Assembly (NCBI RefSeq): GCF_001445655.1
Contig: NZ_LNBE01000006.1
Coordinates: 186,001-250,000, forward strand
DNA: 64,000 bases
Direction: 5' to 3'
Source: Streptomyces roseifaciens
GTDB lineage: Bacteria > Actinomycetota > Actinomycetes > Streptomycetales > Streptomycetaceae
The translations under genes were made by a program, and so were the position numbers. Shown piece after piece: positions 27,549 through 35,279 of this stretch (its first letter is position 1; the number at the start of each line of letters is the position of its first letter). The notes under the pieces are model-generated. The model saw only the letters and a list, made by a program, of their open reading frames with translations. It was not told the DNA's origin and searched no databases.

Positions 27549-28364
27549 ATGACCACCGACACCGCAGTGACCGCTGACACCGCAGTGGTCGACGACGCAG
27601 AGGCCGGCATGAGCGGCTTCGCCGTCGCCATCACCGCCGCCTACAGCGACGCCCTCGCCGAGGTCTACGACGACATCTACCCGGGCACCCCCGACCTGGA
27701 GGACATCGGCGACTTCCTGCTCACCCTCACCGAGCCCGGCGCGAGCGTCCTCGAACTCGGCGTCGGCACCGGCCGCGTGGCGCTTCCGCTCGCCGACAAG
27801 GGCTTCGCCGTCCACGGCGTCGACGCCTCCGAGGGCATGCTCGCCCGCCTCGCCGAGAAGGACCCCGAGGGGCGCATCACCCCCGTGCTCGGCGACTTCG
27901 CCACGCTCGACCTCGGCCGCACCTTCGACGTCGTCCTCGCCCCGTTCAACGCCCTGTGCTGCGCCGTCACCCCGGCCGAGCAGATCGCCCTCATCCACGC
28001 CGTCGCCCGGCACACCGCGCCGGGCGGGCACGTGGTGATCGAGACGTTCGACCCCAGCGACTACCACGTGCAGAAGAAGAACGAGGTGAACACGTACCCG
28101 ATCGGCGCCCGCGGCGCCATGATCGAGTCCGTCGGCGTGCTGCCCGCCTCGCAGAACATGATGATGCAGAACACCCTCTTCCTCGACGGGGAGGCGCCCA
28201 AGTCCGCGACCACGGTCATGCGGTACCTGTGGCCCAGCGAGCTGGACCTGCTGGCGGGCCTCGCCCGCCTGGAGCTCGCGGACCGTTACGCGGGCTGGCA
28301 GAAGCAGCCCTTCGACGGCGGCGACAGCCGGAAGATGGTCGTCTCCGTCTACCGGCCGCTGTGA
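27549..28364 (+). CDS. lxmM-like: SAM-dependent methyltransferase (LxmM-like)
   Basis: The 271-residue class I methyltransferase has motif I VLELGVGTGR (67-76), the acidic motif VDASEG and a long C-terminal beta-rich part ending KMVVSVYRPL. In lexapeptide the corresponding enzyme makes an N-terminal N,N-dimethyl amino acid, so this one probably dimethylates the alpha-amine of core Phe1 after leader removal. The N-terminus contains a small repeat (Asp-Thr-Ala-Val twice). The start ATG 27549 lies six bases after the lyase stop, and the stop overlaps the next GTG. Confidence 0.85.
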   Translation: MTTDTAVTADTAVVDDAEAGMSGFAVAITAAYSDALAEVYDDIYPGTPDLEDIGDFLLTLTEPGASVLELGVGTGRVALPLADKGFAVHGVDASEGMLARLAEKDPEGRITPVLGDFATLDLGRTFDVVLAPFNALCCAVTPAEQIALIHAVARHTAPGGHVVIETFDPSDYHVQKKNEVNTYPIGARGAMIESVGVLPASQNMMMQNTLFLDGEAPKSATTVMRYLWPSELDLLAGLARLELADRYAGWQKQPFDGGDSRKMVVSVYRPL

Positions 28365-28450
28365 GTCGGGGGGTCGGGGGTCCGCCCGCTGTGGGCCGGG
28401 TGGTCGGGGGTCCGCCCGCTGTGGGCCGGGTGGTCGAGGGCCTGCCCGCT
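28361..28450 (+). repeat. Three 30-bp tandem repeats at the start of the M16 gene
   Basis: Units at 28361, 28391 and 28421 share the pattern GTGGGCCGGGTGGTCGGGGG followed by TCCGCCCGCT. They encode three copies of a Gly/Val/Pro decapeptide. Each unit begins with GTG in frame and another GTG follows at 28451, so four starts are possible, each preceded by CCCGCT rather than a normal ribosome binding site. Confidence 0.9.
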
Positions 28451-29725
28451 GTGCGCCCCGCCGTCCTCGCCCACCGGCTGGACAACGGCCTGCACCTCAC
28501 GGTCGAGCCCGATCCCGGGCCCGGCCGCGGGCTCGTCGCCGTCGCCCTCACCGTCGCCGCGGGCGGCGACCACGATCCCGCGGGCCGCCACGGCATGGCC
28601 CACCTCGTGGAGCACCTGATGTTCCCCCGGGGAACGGACGCCGGTCCGGACGCCGATCCGGCCGGCGGTCCGGACGGCCACGCCGGCCGCGTCGAGGGCG
28701 CGGGCGGCATGTGCAACGCGGAGACCCACCGCGACCACACCGTCTTCCACACGGTCGCCCCGGCGGACGCCTTCCCCGGCATCCTGGAGGGCGAGGCGCG
28801 CCGCCTGCTGGAATTCGCCCCGTCCGACGCCGCCGTCCGCACCGAGACGGAGATCATCGGTGAGGAGATCCGGGGCGCGGTCGGCGGTGGCCGGCTGTGG
28901 GACACGGCGTACGCCTCGCTCCACCCCGGCAGCCGCGACGCCTACGGCACGGTCGCCGAGCTCCGCCACGCCACGGCCGCCGAGGCCGTGGCCTTCCACC
29001 GCGCGCACTACACGGCCGGGGCGATGGCGCTGACGGTCGTGGGGGACGTGGACGCCGCGCGGGTCGCGGAGCGGGTGGGGGAGCTGTTCGGGGGAGTGCC
29101 CGCGGGGCCTGCCCGTCGGGGCGCGACGCCCACCGCGGCACCGGCGGCCGCGGGCGGCATCCCGTACGCCGTCTCCGGCGTCGCCCTCGCCCACGCCCTC
29201 CCGGACGCGGTGCGCGAGCGGCACGCCTACCTCGCGCACGTGGTGCTGGCCGAGCTGATGGGGCGCGGACGGCTCTCCCGTGCCGTACGCGCGGACGCCC
29301 GGCAGCGGCTCACGGCGGCGAGCATCCACTGCGGCTACTACGGGCAGTGGCTCGCGACGGCCGCGCCCGACCTGGCGATGGTCCTGCTGGGGCGGTCGCC
29401 CGGCACCGGCACCGGCGAAGCCGTGGACGCGTGGCAGGAGGTTCTGCGGGAGACGGCGGACACCCCTCCCACCGACGTCGAACACCGGCGCGCCGTCAAC
29501 GCGTTGCTGGTGAACTGCCACCGCAACGCGGACTCCCTCACGGCCCGGGCGGTCGCCCACGGCCGGGCCGCCCTGCTGTTCCCCGGGGACAGCGGTCCGG
29601 GCAACGGTCCGGACGCGCTGCCGGAGCAGCTGGCCCGCGTGACTCCGGCGGATGTGGCTGCCGCCGCCCGCAGGCTCCTCACCGCACCGTACGGCGTGAC
29701 CGAACTCGTAGGAGGCACCCAGTGA
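28361..29725 (+). CDS. M16-family zinc peptidase, catalytic subunit (lanthipeptide cluster)
   Basis: The product of up to 454 residues has the inverted zinc motif HLVEH (81-85) with the further glutamate ligand near residue 162, as in active M16B peptidases. It likely forms a heterodimer with the next gene product and removes the leader of the precursor, since the exporter has no peptidase domain. The first 30 residues are the repeated decapeptide, so the true start may be GTG 28361, 28391, 28421 or 28451. The GTG at 28361 overlaps the methyltransferase stop by four bases. The stop overlaps the next start in the same way. Confidence 0.85.
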   Translation: MSRGVGGPPAVGRVVGGPPAVGRVVEGLPAVRPAVLAHRLDNGLHLTVEPDPGPGRGLVAVALTVAAGGDHDPAGRHGMAHLVEHLMFPRGTDAGPDADPAGGPDGHAGRVEGAGGMCNAETHRDHTVFHTVAPADAFPGILEGEARRLLEFAPSDAAVRTETEIIGEEIRGAVGGGRLWDTAYASLHPGSRDAYGTVAELRHATAAEAVAFHRAHYTAGAMALTVVGDVDAARVAERVGELFGGVPAGPARRGATPTAAPAAAGGIPYAVSGVALAHALPDAVRERHAYLAHVVLAELMGRGRLSRAVRADARQRLTAASIHCGYYGQWLATAAPDLAMVLLGRSPGTGTGEAVDAWQEVLRETADTPPTDVEHRRAVNALLVNCHRNADSLTARAVAHGRAALLFPGDSGPGNGPDALPEQLARVTPADVAAAARRLLTAPYGVTELVGGTQ

Positions 29726-30954
29726 AGCGGCCCTCGGCCCGCAGCGTGCTCGGCAACGGCCTGCAAGTGGTCGTCGTCGAGGCCCCCGGCGCGCCCCTGG
29801 CCGAGATCCGGCTCGTCGTCCCGTACGCCCTGTCGGACCCGCGCGAGGCGTCCGTACGCGAGCTGCTCGCCGCCCGCCTGGGCACCGGCAGCACGACCCG
29901 CGACCGGCAGGCCGTCGCCGACCGGACGGCGGACCTCGGCGCGGAACTGTCCACGGTCGTCACCGTGGAGCAGCTGCTGCTGTCGGCGAGCGTGCTGTCC
30001 GAGGGGCTGGAGGGGATGCTGGAACTCCTGGGAGACCTCCTCGTCCGCCCGGCCTACCGCGACCTGCCCTCCTCCGCCGGCCCGTCCGCCGCCCCGGCCG
30101 CGCGCCCGGCCGGCCCCCGCACCGCCCTGCGCCGCGCCGTCCTGACCCACGCCTTCGGCCCGCACCCGCTGGCGGCCGAGCCCTCGCCCCCGTCACCGGT
30201 GACGGCGGACGAGCTGTACGCCCTGCACCGGTGCGCCGTGGTCCCGGCGGGATCGGTGCTCCTGGTGATGACGGGCGCGGCCCCCGGCCACGTCCTGCAG
30301 CTGGTCACCGAGCACCTCGGCCCGTGGGCCGGCGGCCCGTCCGGCCTGGCCCTGCCGCCCTTCCGGCGCGCGGAGCCCGCGCCCGGCCGGCTGGCCCTGC
30401 ACCACCCCGGCGCCGGGCAGGCCCTCCTCCTGACGGCAGGCCCGGCCGTGCCGTCCGCCGACCCCGGCCACGCCGCCCTCCACCTCGCCCGGCTCGTCCT
30501 CGGCGGCCACTCCTCCTCCCGGCTCACGCAGCGGCTGCGCGAGCGGCACGCGCTGGCCTACGCCGTCTCCGCCGACCTCCGCGAGAACGCCGCGGGCAGC
30601 TGGCTGGAGATCGAGTGCGCGGGCGCCCCGGGCACGGCGGACCGCATGGCGGCCGAGGTCACGGACGTCCTGCGGGAACTCGCCGACGACGGCCCCACGC
30701 CCCGCGAGACCGAGCGCGTCCGCCGCTACGCCGCCGGGTTCACCCGCTTCGCCCTCGCGACGCGGGCGGAGGAGGCGAGCGCCCTCGCCGGATTCGCGGC
30801 GAGGGGCATGGACGTGGACTGGCTGCCGGCGTACGCGGAGGTGCTGGGCGCCGTGACCCATTCCCAAGTGGCCGAAGCGGCGGCCGGCTTCCTGCAGCCT
30901 TCCCGCACCCTGACGGCCACGATCGACGATGATCAGGAAGGAACGACCCGGTGA
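29722..30954 (+). CDS. M16-family peptidase-like, non-catalytic subunit
   Basis: The 410-residue protein is an M16 homologue in which no HxxEH motif is present. The substrate-binding R/Y region is preserved as SSRLTQRLRERHALAYAV (265-282). This is the usual pattern for the second subunit of heterodimeric M16B enzymes. With the preceding gene it should form the leader peptidase. GGAGG lies upstream of GTG 29722, and the start overlaps the previous stop (GTGA). Confidence 0.85.
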   Translation: MKRPSARSVLGNGLQVVVVEAPGAPLAEIRLVVPYALSDPREASVRELLAARLGTGSTTRDRQAVADRTADLGAELSTVVTVEQLLLSASVLSEGLEGMLELLGDLLVRPAYRDLPSSAGPSAAPAARPAGPRTALRRAVLTHAFGPHPLAAEPSPPSPVTADELYALHRCAVVPAGSVLLVMTGAAPGHVLQLVTEHLGPWAGGPSGLALPPFRRAEPAPGRLALHHPGAGQALLLTAGPAVPSADPGHAALHLARLVLGGHSSSRLTQRLRERHALAYAVSADLRENAAGSWLEIECAGAPGTADRMAAEVTDVLRELADDGPTPRETERVRRYAAGFTRFALATRAEEASALAGFAARGMDVDWLPAYAEVLGAVTHSQVAEAAAGFLQPSRTLTATIDDDQEGTTR

Positions 30955-31955
30955 GCACGAGCCCGGACCGGAACACGCCCCCGGCGGTCCTCTACCCCCT
31001 CCAGCCGGACCACCCGGAGCTGGTGGCCCCCTTCGCCGCGCTCGTGCAGCGCTCCGGCGCCCGGCGCCTGTGGCTGTGCCAGTCCTTCAAGGCCGAGCCG
31101 CACCAGGTGCTGGCGTACCTCGCCGGAGCCGGGTACGGCGACGTGTCCGTCGGGACGAGCGTCGGCGTGATGCCGCTGCGCCACCCGTACGAGGCGGCGC
31201 ACCAGGCCCGTTCGCTGGCGCTGCTCACCGGGCGGCCGGTGGTGGCCGGGTTCGGCATCGGCACCCCCGACTTCGTGGCCGCCCTGACCGGCAGCCCGTA
31301 CAAGAGCCCGCGCACGGCCGTCCGCGACTACCTCACCTCCGTACGGGCCCTGCTGGACGGCGAGGCCGTCGACCACGACGGGCCGTACCACCACCTCGAC
31401 GCGAGGCTGCTGCCGCTGGACCACGAGCCGGTGGAGGTCGGGGCGGGCGTGCTGCGGCCGGGCATGGCCCGCACCGCCGGGGAGGTCGCCGACGTCGCGA
31501 TCACCTGGATGACGCCGCCCGCGTACGTACGGGACGTGCTCGTCCCCGCGCTGCAGGAGGGCGCCGACGCCGCGGGCCGCCCGGCGCGTCCCCGCGTCGC
31601 CACGGCCGTGCACGTCGCGGTGGCCCGCCCCGGCCGCGACCTCCGCCGCACGGCCCTCGCCGGAGCCGGCGAACACCTCAAGGGCCCGCACTACGCCGAC
31701 ATGCTCCGCCGCGCGGGCGTCCCTGTCGGCTCTGTCGGCCCGGCCGGCCCGGCGGACGCTTCCGCAACGGCCACGGCCCTCCTGGACCACTCCGTGGTCG
31801 TCACCGGCACCCCGCAGGAGATAGCGGAGCGCCTGGCCGAGTACCGCGGCAGCGGCGTCGACGAGATCATGCTGAACCCGGCGGGCGTGATGCTCACCGA
31901 GGGCGTCCACGCGGCGGTGGAGGACATGGAGGAGATCATCGCGGCGTGCGGGTGA
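30951..31955 (+). CDS. lxmJ-like: Luciferase-like (F420-dependent type) reductase, LxmJ-like
   Basis: The 334-residue protein is of the luciferase-like monooxygenase/F420-reductase class. Its features are an RLWLCQSFKAE opening, GTSVGVMPLRHPYEAAHQAR near residue 75, VAGFGIGTPDF near 100 and a C-terminal DEIMLNP. Lexapeptide biosynthesis uses an F420H2-dependent reductase of this class to turn a dehydroalanine into D-alanine. The same reaction is the natural assignment here, though cofactor choice (F420 or FMN) cannot be proved from sequence. The GTG at 30951 overlaps the previous stop. A strong terminator follows at 31985, which closes the operon. Confidence 0.8.
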   Translation: MSTSPDRNTPPAVLYPLQPDHPELVAPFAALVQRSGARRLWLCQSFKAEPHQVLAYLAGAGYGDVSVGTSVGVMPLRHPYEAAHQARSLALLTGRPVVAGFGIGTPDFVAALTGSPYKSPRTAVRDYLTSVRALLDGEAVDHDGPYHHLDARLLPLDHEPVEVGAGVLRPGMARTAGEVADVAITWMTPPAYVRDVLVPALQEGADAAGRPARPRVATAVHVAVARPGRDLRRTALAGAGEHLKGPHYADMLRRAGVPVGSVGPAGPADASATATALLDHSVVVTGTPQEIAERLAEYRGSGVDEIMLNPAGVMLTEGVHAAVEDMEEIIAACG

Positions 31956-31984
31956 GCGACGGCGTGCGGGTGAGTGACAGGGCG

Positions 31985-32020
31985 GCGGGGCGGCCGGGCG
32001 GACAGGCCCGGCCGCCCCGC
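31985..32020. terminator. Terminator at the end of the lanthipeptide operon
   Basis: A 15-bp perfect stem (GCGGGGCGGCCGGGC with its complement) and a 6-base loop separate the operon from the convergent gene at 32033. Confidence 0.85.
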
Positions 32021-32032
32021 GCGTAATCGGTC

Positions 32033-32482
32033 CTACTCCTCGTTGAGCGGGCTCACGAACTCCAGGGTGAAGGTCTCCTGGAACTCCGGCTTCGGCTCGA
32101 CGAGCGTGATCTGCGCACCGCGGTGGCCGGAGCGCCAGGCGTGCTGCTGCTTCTCCGACAGGATCTTGACCCCGCCGATGACCCGCTCGAAGACGAACTT
32201 CTCCCACTCGCCGCGCGGGACGGAGTTGACGTAGAGCTTCCCCTCCGGGATCACGAGGCCGGCCGCCTCGTGATGGGCGAGGTGGATCACGTACGGCGAC
32301 CCCGGGATGGGCTCGACGGGCTCGATGATCCAGTCCTGCTCGATCGGGAGCGGGTTCATGCGGTCGGTGATGACGGGCGCGCCGTGCTTGAGGGCGTGCT
32401 CGGTGGCCGTCACCAGGGAGGTCGGGCCGATGATGTGGGCGTGGATCTTGTAGATGCCAGGACGTACCGGGATCAGAGGCAT
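32033..32482 (-). CDS. Small beta-rich protein, possibly I66-type protease inhibitor fold
   Basis: The 149-residue product alternates short beta strands. Repeating motifs are GIYKIHAH, QDWIIEP, PYVIHLAHH, GLVIPEGKLY and a C-terminal TFTLEFV. This recalls the beta-trefoil of I66-type serine protease inhibitors, but the match is by eye and weak. There is no signal peptide. I begin at ATG 32482 because GAGGGAG precedes it; the frame is open further upstream in sequence that does not look coding. It converges on the lanthipeptide operon across a shared terminator. Confidence 0.6.
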   Translation of the reverse strand: MPLIPVRPGIYKIHAHIIGPTSLVTATEHALKHGAPVITDRMNPLPIEQDWIIEPVEPIPGSPYVIHLAHHEAAGLVIPEGKLYVNSVPRGEWEKFVFERVIGGVKILSEKQQHAWRSGHRGAQITLVEPKPEFQETFTLEFVSPLNEE

Positions 32483-32689
32483 GTGCAGGACTCCCTCTCT
32501 CTCGCGGTGTGGCAGCGCACCTGACGTAACGTCAGGGCCGGCGGGCGAACTGTCCCACCATCGCGGTGCGCCGGGCGGGCGTACAGGTCCGGATAACGCC
32601 AAGTCGACGACGGCGCGGATCGCTCGATCGCATTTGCGAGTGCGGCGGTTGCTACGACCCCTTCCGGGGCCACCAGGACCCCTCCGGGG

Positions 32690-33067
32690 TCACTCCGCGA
32701 CCTGATACGCGCTCTGAGTGCGGGCGCGTTGCATGCGGCGGTGGACGTCCGTCTTGGCCGCGGGGTCCAGGGTCTCCGGCAGGGCCTGGAACGACTCCGG
32801 CCGGACGTCGAGCAGGCTCACGATCTCCTCCCCGGTCACGACGGTGAGCAGCAGGTGACACCGCCACTGGGGCGACACCTCGGGCCGGTGCCGGAGCTCG
32901 TGGACGAACAGGGGGAACAGGTGGTGCGTCGCCGACGCCGCGGCGTGTTCGCGTACCCACTCGACGGGCAGCCGCTGGCTGAAGCCGAGCGCCGCGGCCT
33001 CCTCCTCCAGGAGCAGGAGCCGCTCCGTGCTGACGGCCCGGATGGTGCGGGGGAGCGGGGCGGTCAT
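32690..33067 (-). CDS. Hypothetical protein (125 aa)
   Basis: The product is a small mostly helical protein beginning MTAPLPRTIRAVSTERLLLL and including EEEAAALGFSQRLPVEWVREHA and a histidine-rich THHLFPLFVHELRHR. The ATG at 33067 overlaps the stop of the upstream PH-like gene (ATGA), so the two are translationally coupled and probably work together. No domain is recognised. The C-terminus is basic and Arg/Gln-rich. Confidence 0.7.
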   Translation of the reverse strand: MTAPLPRTIRAVSTERLLLLEEEAAALGFSQRLPVEWVREHAAASATHHLFPLFVHELRHRPEVSPQWRCHLLLTVVTGEEIVSLLDVRPESFQALPETLDPAAKTDVHRRMQRARTQSAYQVAE

Positions 33068-33588
33068 GAAGCCTCCTGCCACTCGGCGGCGACGTGCGCG
33101 GCCTTCCAGCGGGAGACGATCTCGGTGCGGGGCGCGGTGAGGGTGTCCTCGAAGCGGTCCTGGAGGCCGGGGAGGCACAGCCGCCGGCCACTGCGGAGCC
33201 GGACCTGCAGGTGGTAGTAGGGGTGCGGGCTGTAGCCGCCGTGCTTGGTGACGTCGACGGAGGCGATGTCCTGCCAGGGGATGAAGCGGCGGCGGAAGAT
33301 GCCGCGGGTGCGGACGCCGTCGGGCGTGGTCCAGGTGCGCCAGACGAAGGCGAGGGCGGAGAAGGGGGTGAGGCTGAGCATCAGGATCCCGAAGGCGAGC
33401 ATGAGGTCGGGGCTCGGGTAGTTGGCGACGCTGCCCTGACGGACGCTGCCGTCCCAGTGGCCGAGGTAGTGCGCCCAGCCGAGGCCGAAGGTCACCCAGA
33501 GCAGGCAGAGGATGCCGCAGAGGGTCATGAGGGCCATCCCCACCCACTCGGCCTTGCTGACGACGATCCGGTATTCGTTGACGTCCAC
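33064..33588 (-). CDS. Membrane protein with bacterial PH-like domain
   Basis: The 174-residue protein has two membrane helices (about 16-38 and 65-85). A C-terminal domain of the bacterial PH type follows, where FIPWQDIASVDVTKHGG and LRSGRRLCLPGL match the common W..I..V pattern. Such proteins usually sit at the membrane and have no enzymatic activity. It starts at GTG 33588; the ribosome binding site is weak. It is coupled to the 125-residue downstream gene and divergent from the DUF1203 gene. Confidence 0.75.
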   Translation of the reverse strand: MDVNEYRIVVSKAEWVGMALMTLCGILCLLWVTFGLGWAHYLGHWDGSVRQGSVANYPSPDLMLAFGILMLSLTPFSALAFVWRTWTTPDGVRTRGIFRRRFIPWQDIASVDVTKHGGYSPHPYYHLQVRLRSGRRLCLPGLQDRFEDTLTAPRTEIVSRWKAAHVAAEWQEAS

Positions 33589-33722
33589 GTATGGAGCGTA
33601 TGCGGCGATCAGGGCGGGATTACCCGGGGGATGTGGTCAGTTGCGCCGTTTTAACGCCGCGGCGTTGGCTCCGCGGCCGAATTCCGCCAGCGGCGTCGGC
33701 GCGGGCCGCGGACGCTGGACGC

Positions 33723-34241
33723 ATGACTGCATTCACCCCCCTCCCCATCCCCGCCGCCGCACTCGACGAGCTCCGGGCCGTCGACGACTCCGGGCGGCCG
33801 CTGCAGCCGTACACCGCACGCGAGGACGGCGTGCCCCTGGAGTGCGTGGGCAGCCCGCTGCGCTGCTGCCTGCGGTCCATCGAGCCGGGCGAGCGGGTCG
33901 CACTCGTCTCCTACGCGCCACTGCGCCGCTGGGCCACGGCGACGGGCGCCGCGCCCGGGGCGTACGAAGAGGTGGGGCCGGTGTTCATCCACGCCGAGGA
34001 GTGCGGGGGGCCGCAGGAGGCCGGGCGTCAGCCCTTCGCCCGGCCGGGGGCGCTGCGTACGATCCGCCGCTACAACGCGGAGGGGCACATCGTGGGGGGC
34101 CGCCTCTTCGAGATCCCCGAGGACGCGGAGCCCGGCTTCGAGCGGGCATTCGAGGAGGCGTTCGCCGATCCGGAGGTGGCGCTGGTGCACGTACGGGCGC
34201 TGGAGTACGGGTGCTTCCAGTACGAGGTGCGACGCCCGTAG
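33723..34241 (+). CDS. DUF1203-family protein
   Basis: The 172-residue product has the layout of DUF1203 proteins. RCCLRSIEPGERVALVSYAP lies near residue 45, PVFIHAEEC near 85, ALRTIRRYNAEGHIVGG near 110 and the C-terminal ALEYGCFQYEV. The biochemical role of the family is unknown. I start at ATG 33723, giving MTAFTPLPIPA. The frame is open upstream to 33591, but that part crosses the divergent promoter region. Confidence 0.8.
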   Translation: MTAFTPLPIPAAALDELRAVDDSGRPLQPYTAREDGVPLECVGSPLRCCLRSIEPGERVALVSYAPLRRWATATGAAPGAYEEVGPVFIHAEECGGPQEAGRQPFARPGALRTIRRYNAEGHIVGGRLFEIPEDAEPGFERAFEEAFADPEVALVHVRALEYGCFQYEVRRP

Positions 34242-34354
34242 CGGGGGCGGCACCTCCGGGGAGTGCGGGCCGTCCGGGTCCTCCCCATGATGCCGCCGAC
34301 GCCGAACACGTTGCACTCGATGGTCGTCTCCGAGAGGCAGGCCTCCCCGGTCAC
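34070..34354 (-). CDS. Coupled small reading frame, doubtful
   Basis: A GTG at 34354 overlaps the stop of the PPOX gene by four bases and opens 94 codons. The first 38 codons lie in the gap between convergent genes and include the peptide CLSETTIECNVFG. The rest runs antisense to the DUF1203 gene. Translational coupling supports it, while the overlap argues against it. It may be only a chance frame. Confidence 0.2.
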   Translation of the reverse strand: MTGEACLSETTIECNVFGVGGIMGRTRTARTPRRCRPRYGRRTSYWKHPYSSARTCTSATSGSANASSNARSKPGSASSGISKRRPPTMCPSAL

Positions 34355-34770
34355 GCACCGCCGGACGCCACCAGCCCCAGCGCCTTCGTGACGGTGATCT
34401 CGACGAGGACGCGGTCGGGGTTGGGCGAGGGCATCCGCCCGTACCGCTCGGCGTAGCGGTTGACGGCGTCGGCGATCGCGTCGGCCTCCGTGCGGACGAC
34501 GGCGCGCCCCTCCAGCGTGGCCCACTTCCGCTCGCCGATCTGGCACACCGCGACCCGTGCACCGTCGGGCCCGGCGGCGAGGATGTTGGCGACCTTGCGG
34601 CTGTTCTTGTTGGTGATCACCCGCGCGATCCCGGCCTCGTGGTCGAAGGTCACGCCGACGGGCACGAGGTGCGGGCTGCCGTCGGGGCGCGTGGTGGTGA
34701 GGGTGCAGATGTGCCGCTCCCGCCAGAAGTCGACATAGGCGGCGTCGAGATTGCGCAGATCGTGGGCCAT
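34351..34770 (-). CDS. PPOX-class F420-dependent oxidoreductase
   Basis: The 139-residue protein has the split beta-barrel fold of pyridoxamine-phosphate-oxidase-like, F420-binding enzymes. Landmarks are HICTLTTTRPDGSPHLVPV near residue 20, ARVITNKNSRKVANI near 50, VAVCQIGERKWATLEG near 75 and the C-terminal VLVEITVTKALGL. Such enzymes use F420 in redox reactions on varied substrates. It starts at ATG 34770. It is not part of the lanthipeptide operon, but it suggests the host makes F420, which the cluster reductase would need. Confidence 0.85.
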   Translation of the reverse strand: MAHDLRNLDAAYVDFWRERHICTLTTTRPDGSPHLVPVGVTFDHEAGIARVITNKNSRKVANILAAGPDGARVAVCQIGERKWATLEGRAVVRTEADAIADAVNRYAERYGRMPSPNPDRVLVEITVTKALGLVASGGA

Positions 34771-34802
34771 ACGGGAAGCGTAGTCGCGCGCCTGTGTGCC
34801 GC

Positions 34803-34994
34803 TCAGGCGAGCTCGGACGTCTCCAGGTCGAAGGCGAAGGGAGGGGGAAGGGGGAGGAGTCTCCCGTACGCCACGGAGCGGCTTTCGGCGTAGCCCTCCG
34901 CGGACGGGGCGCCCCGGAAGAGGCGTTTCTCGTGCGGCGCGAACGTGGCGTCGGGGATCACGTGGTCCGGCGGGCTGCCGGCTGCCCCCGGCAT
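34803..34994 (-). pseudogene. Remnant resembling the C-terminus of a Uma2-type protein
   Basis: A 63-codon frame ends with RLLPLPPPFAFDLETSEL, which resembles the last strand of Uma2-family proteins, while the catalytic N-terminal portion is missing. No intact frame continues upstream on this strand. It is best read as a decayed gene end, with low certainty. Confidence 0.35.
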
Positions 34995-35279
34995 GGTCAG
35001 TCCTTTATGGCCCGAGCGGGTCCAGGAAGAGCTCCAGCAGGATGTCGTTCTGCACGGGTATGAGTCTTGTCGGCCCGCCGCGGAGGCGGTGAGAGGTCCG
35101 GGAACATGCGCCTGGAAGGGCGGTCGCCGAACACCCCTGCGAGGCTCTGTGTCCCCGCAGCCGTCCGGCCGCGGAGCGGCGCGTCGCCCCTCCCGGGCGG
35201 ACCATGGGTAGTGGTCCGGGAAGGGCCCGCCCGGCCGGATTCGGCCGGGTCCGTGCCCGGTGGCGCTGGCGCGCCGAAG
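34995..35279. other. Stretch with no convincing gene upstream of clpB
   Basis: Together with the remnant before it, this stretch of roughly 500 bases contains no full-length gene. A short minus-strand peptide ending PTRLIPVQNDILLELF could be another fragment. It probably contains the clpB promoter region at its right end. Confidence 0.4.
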
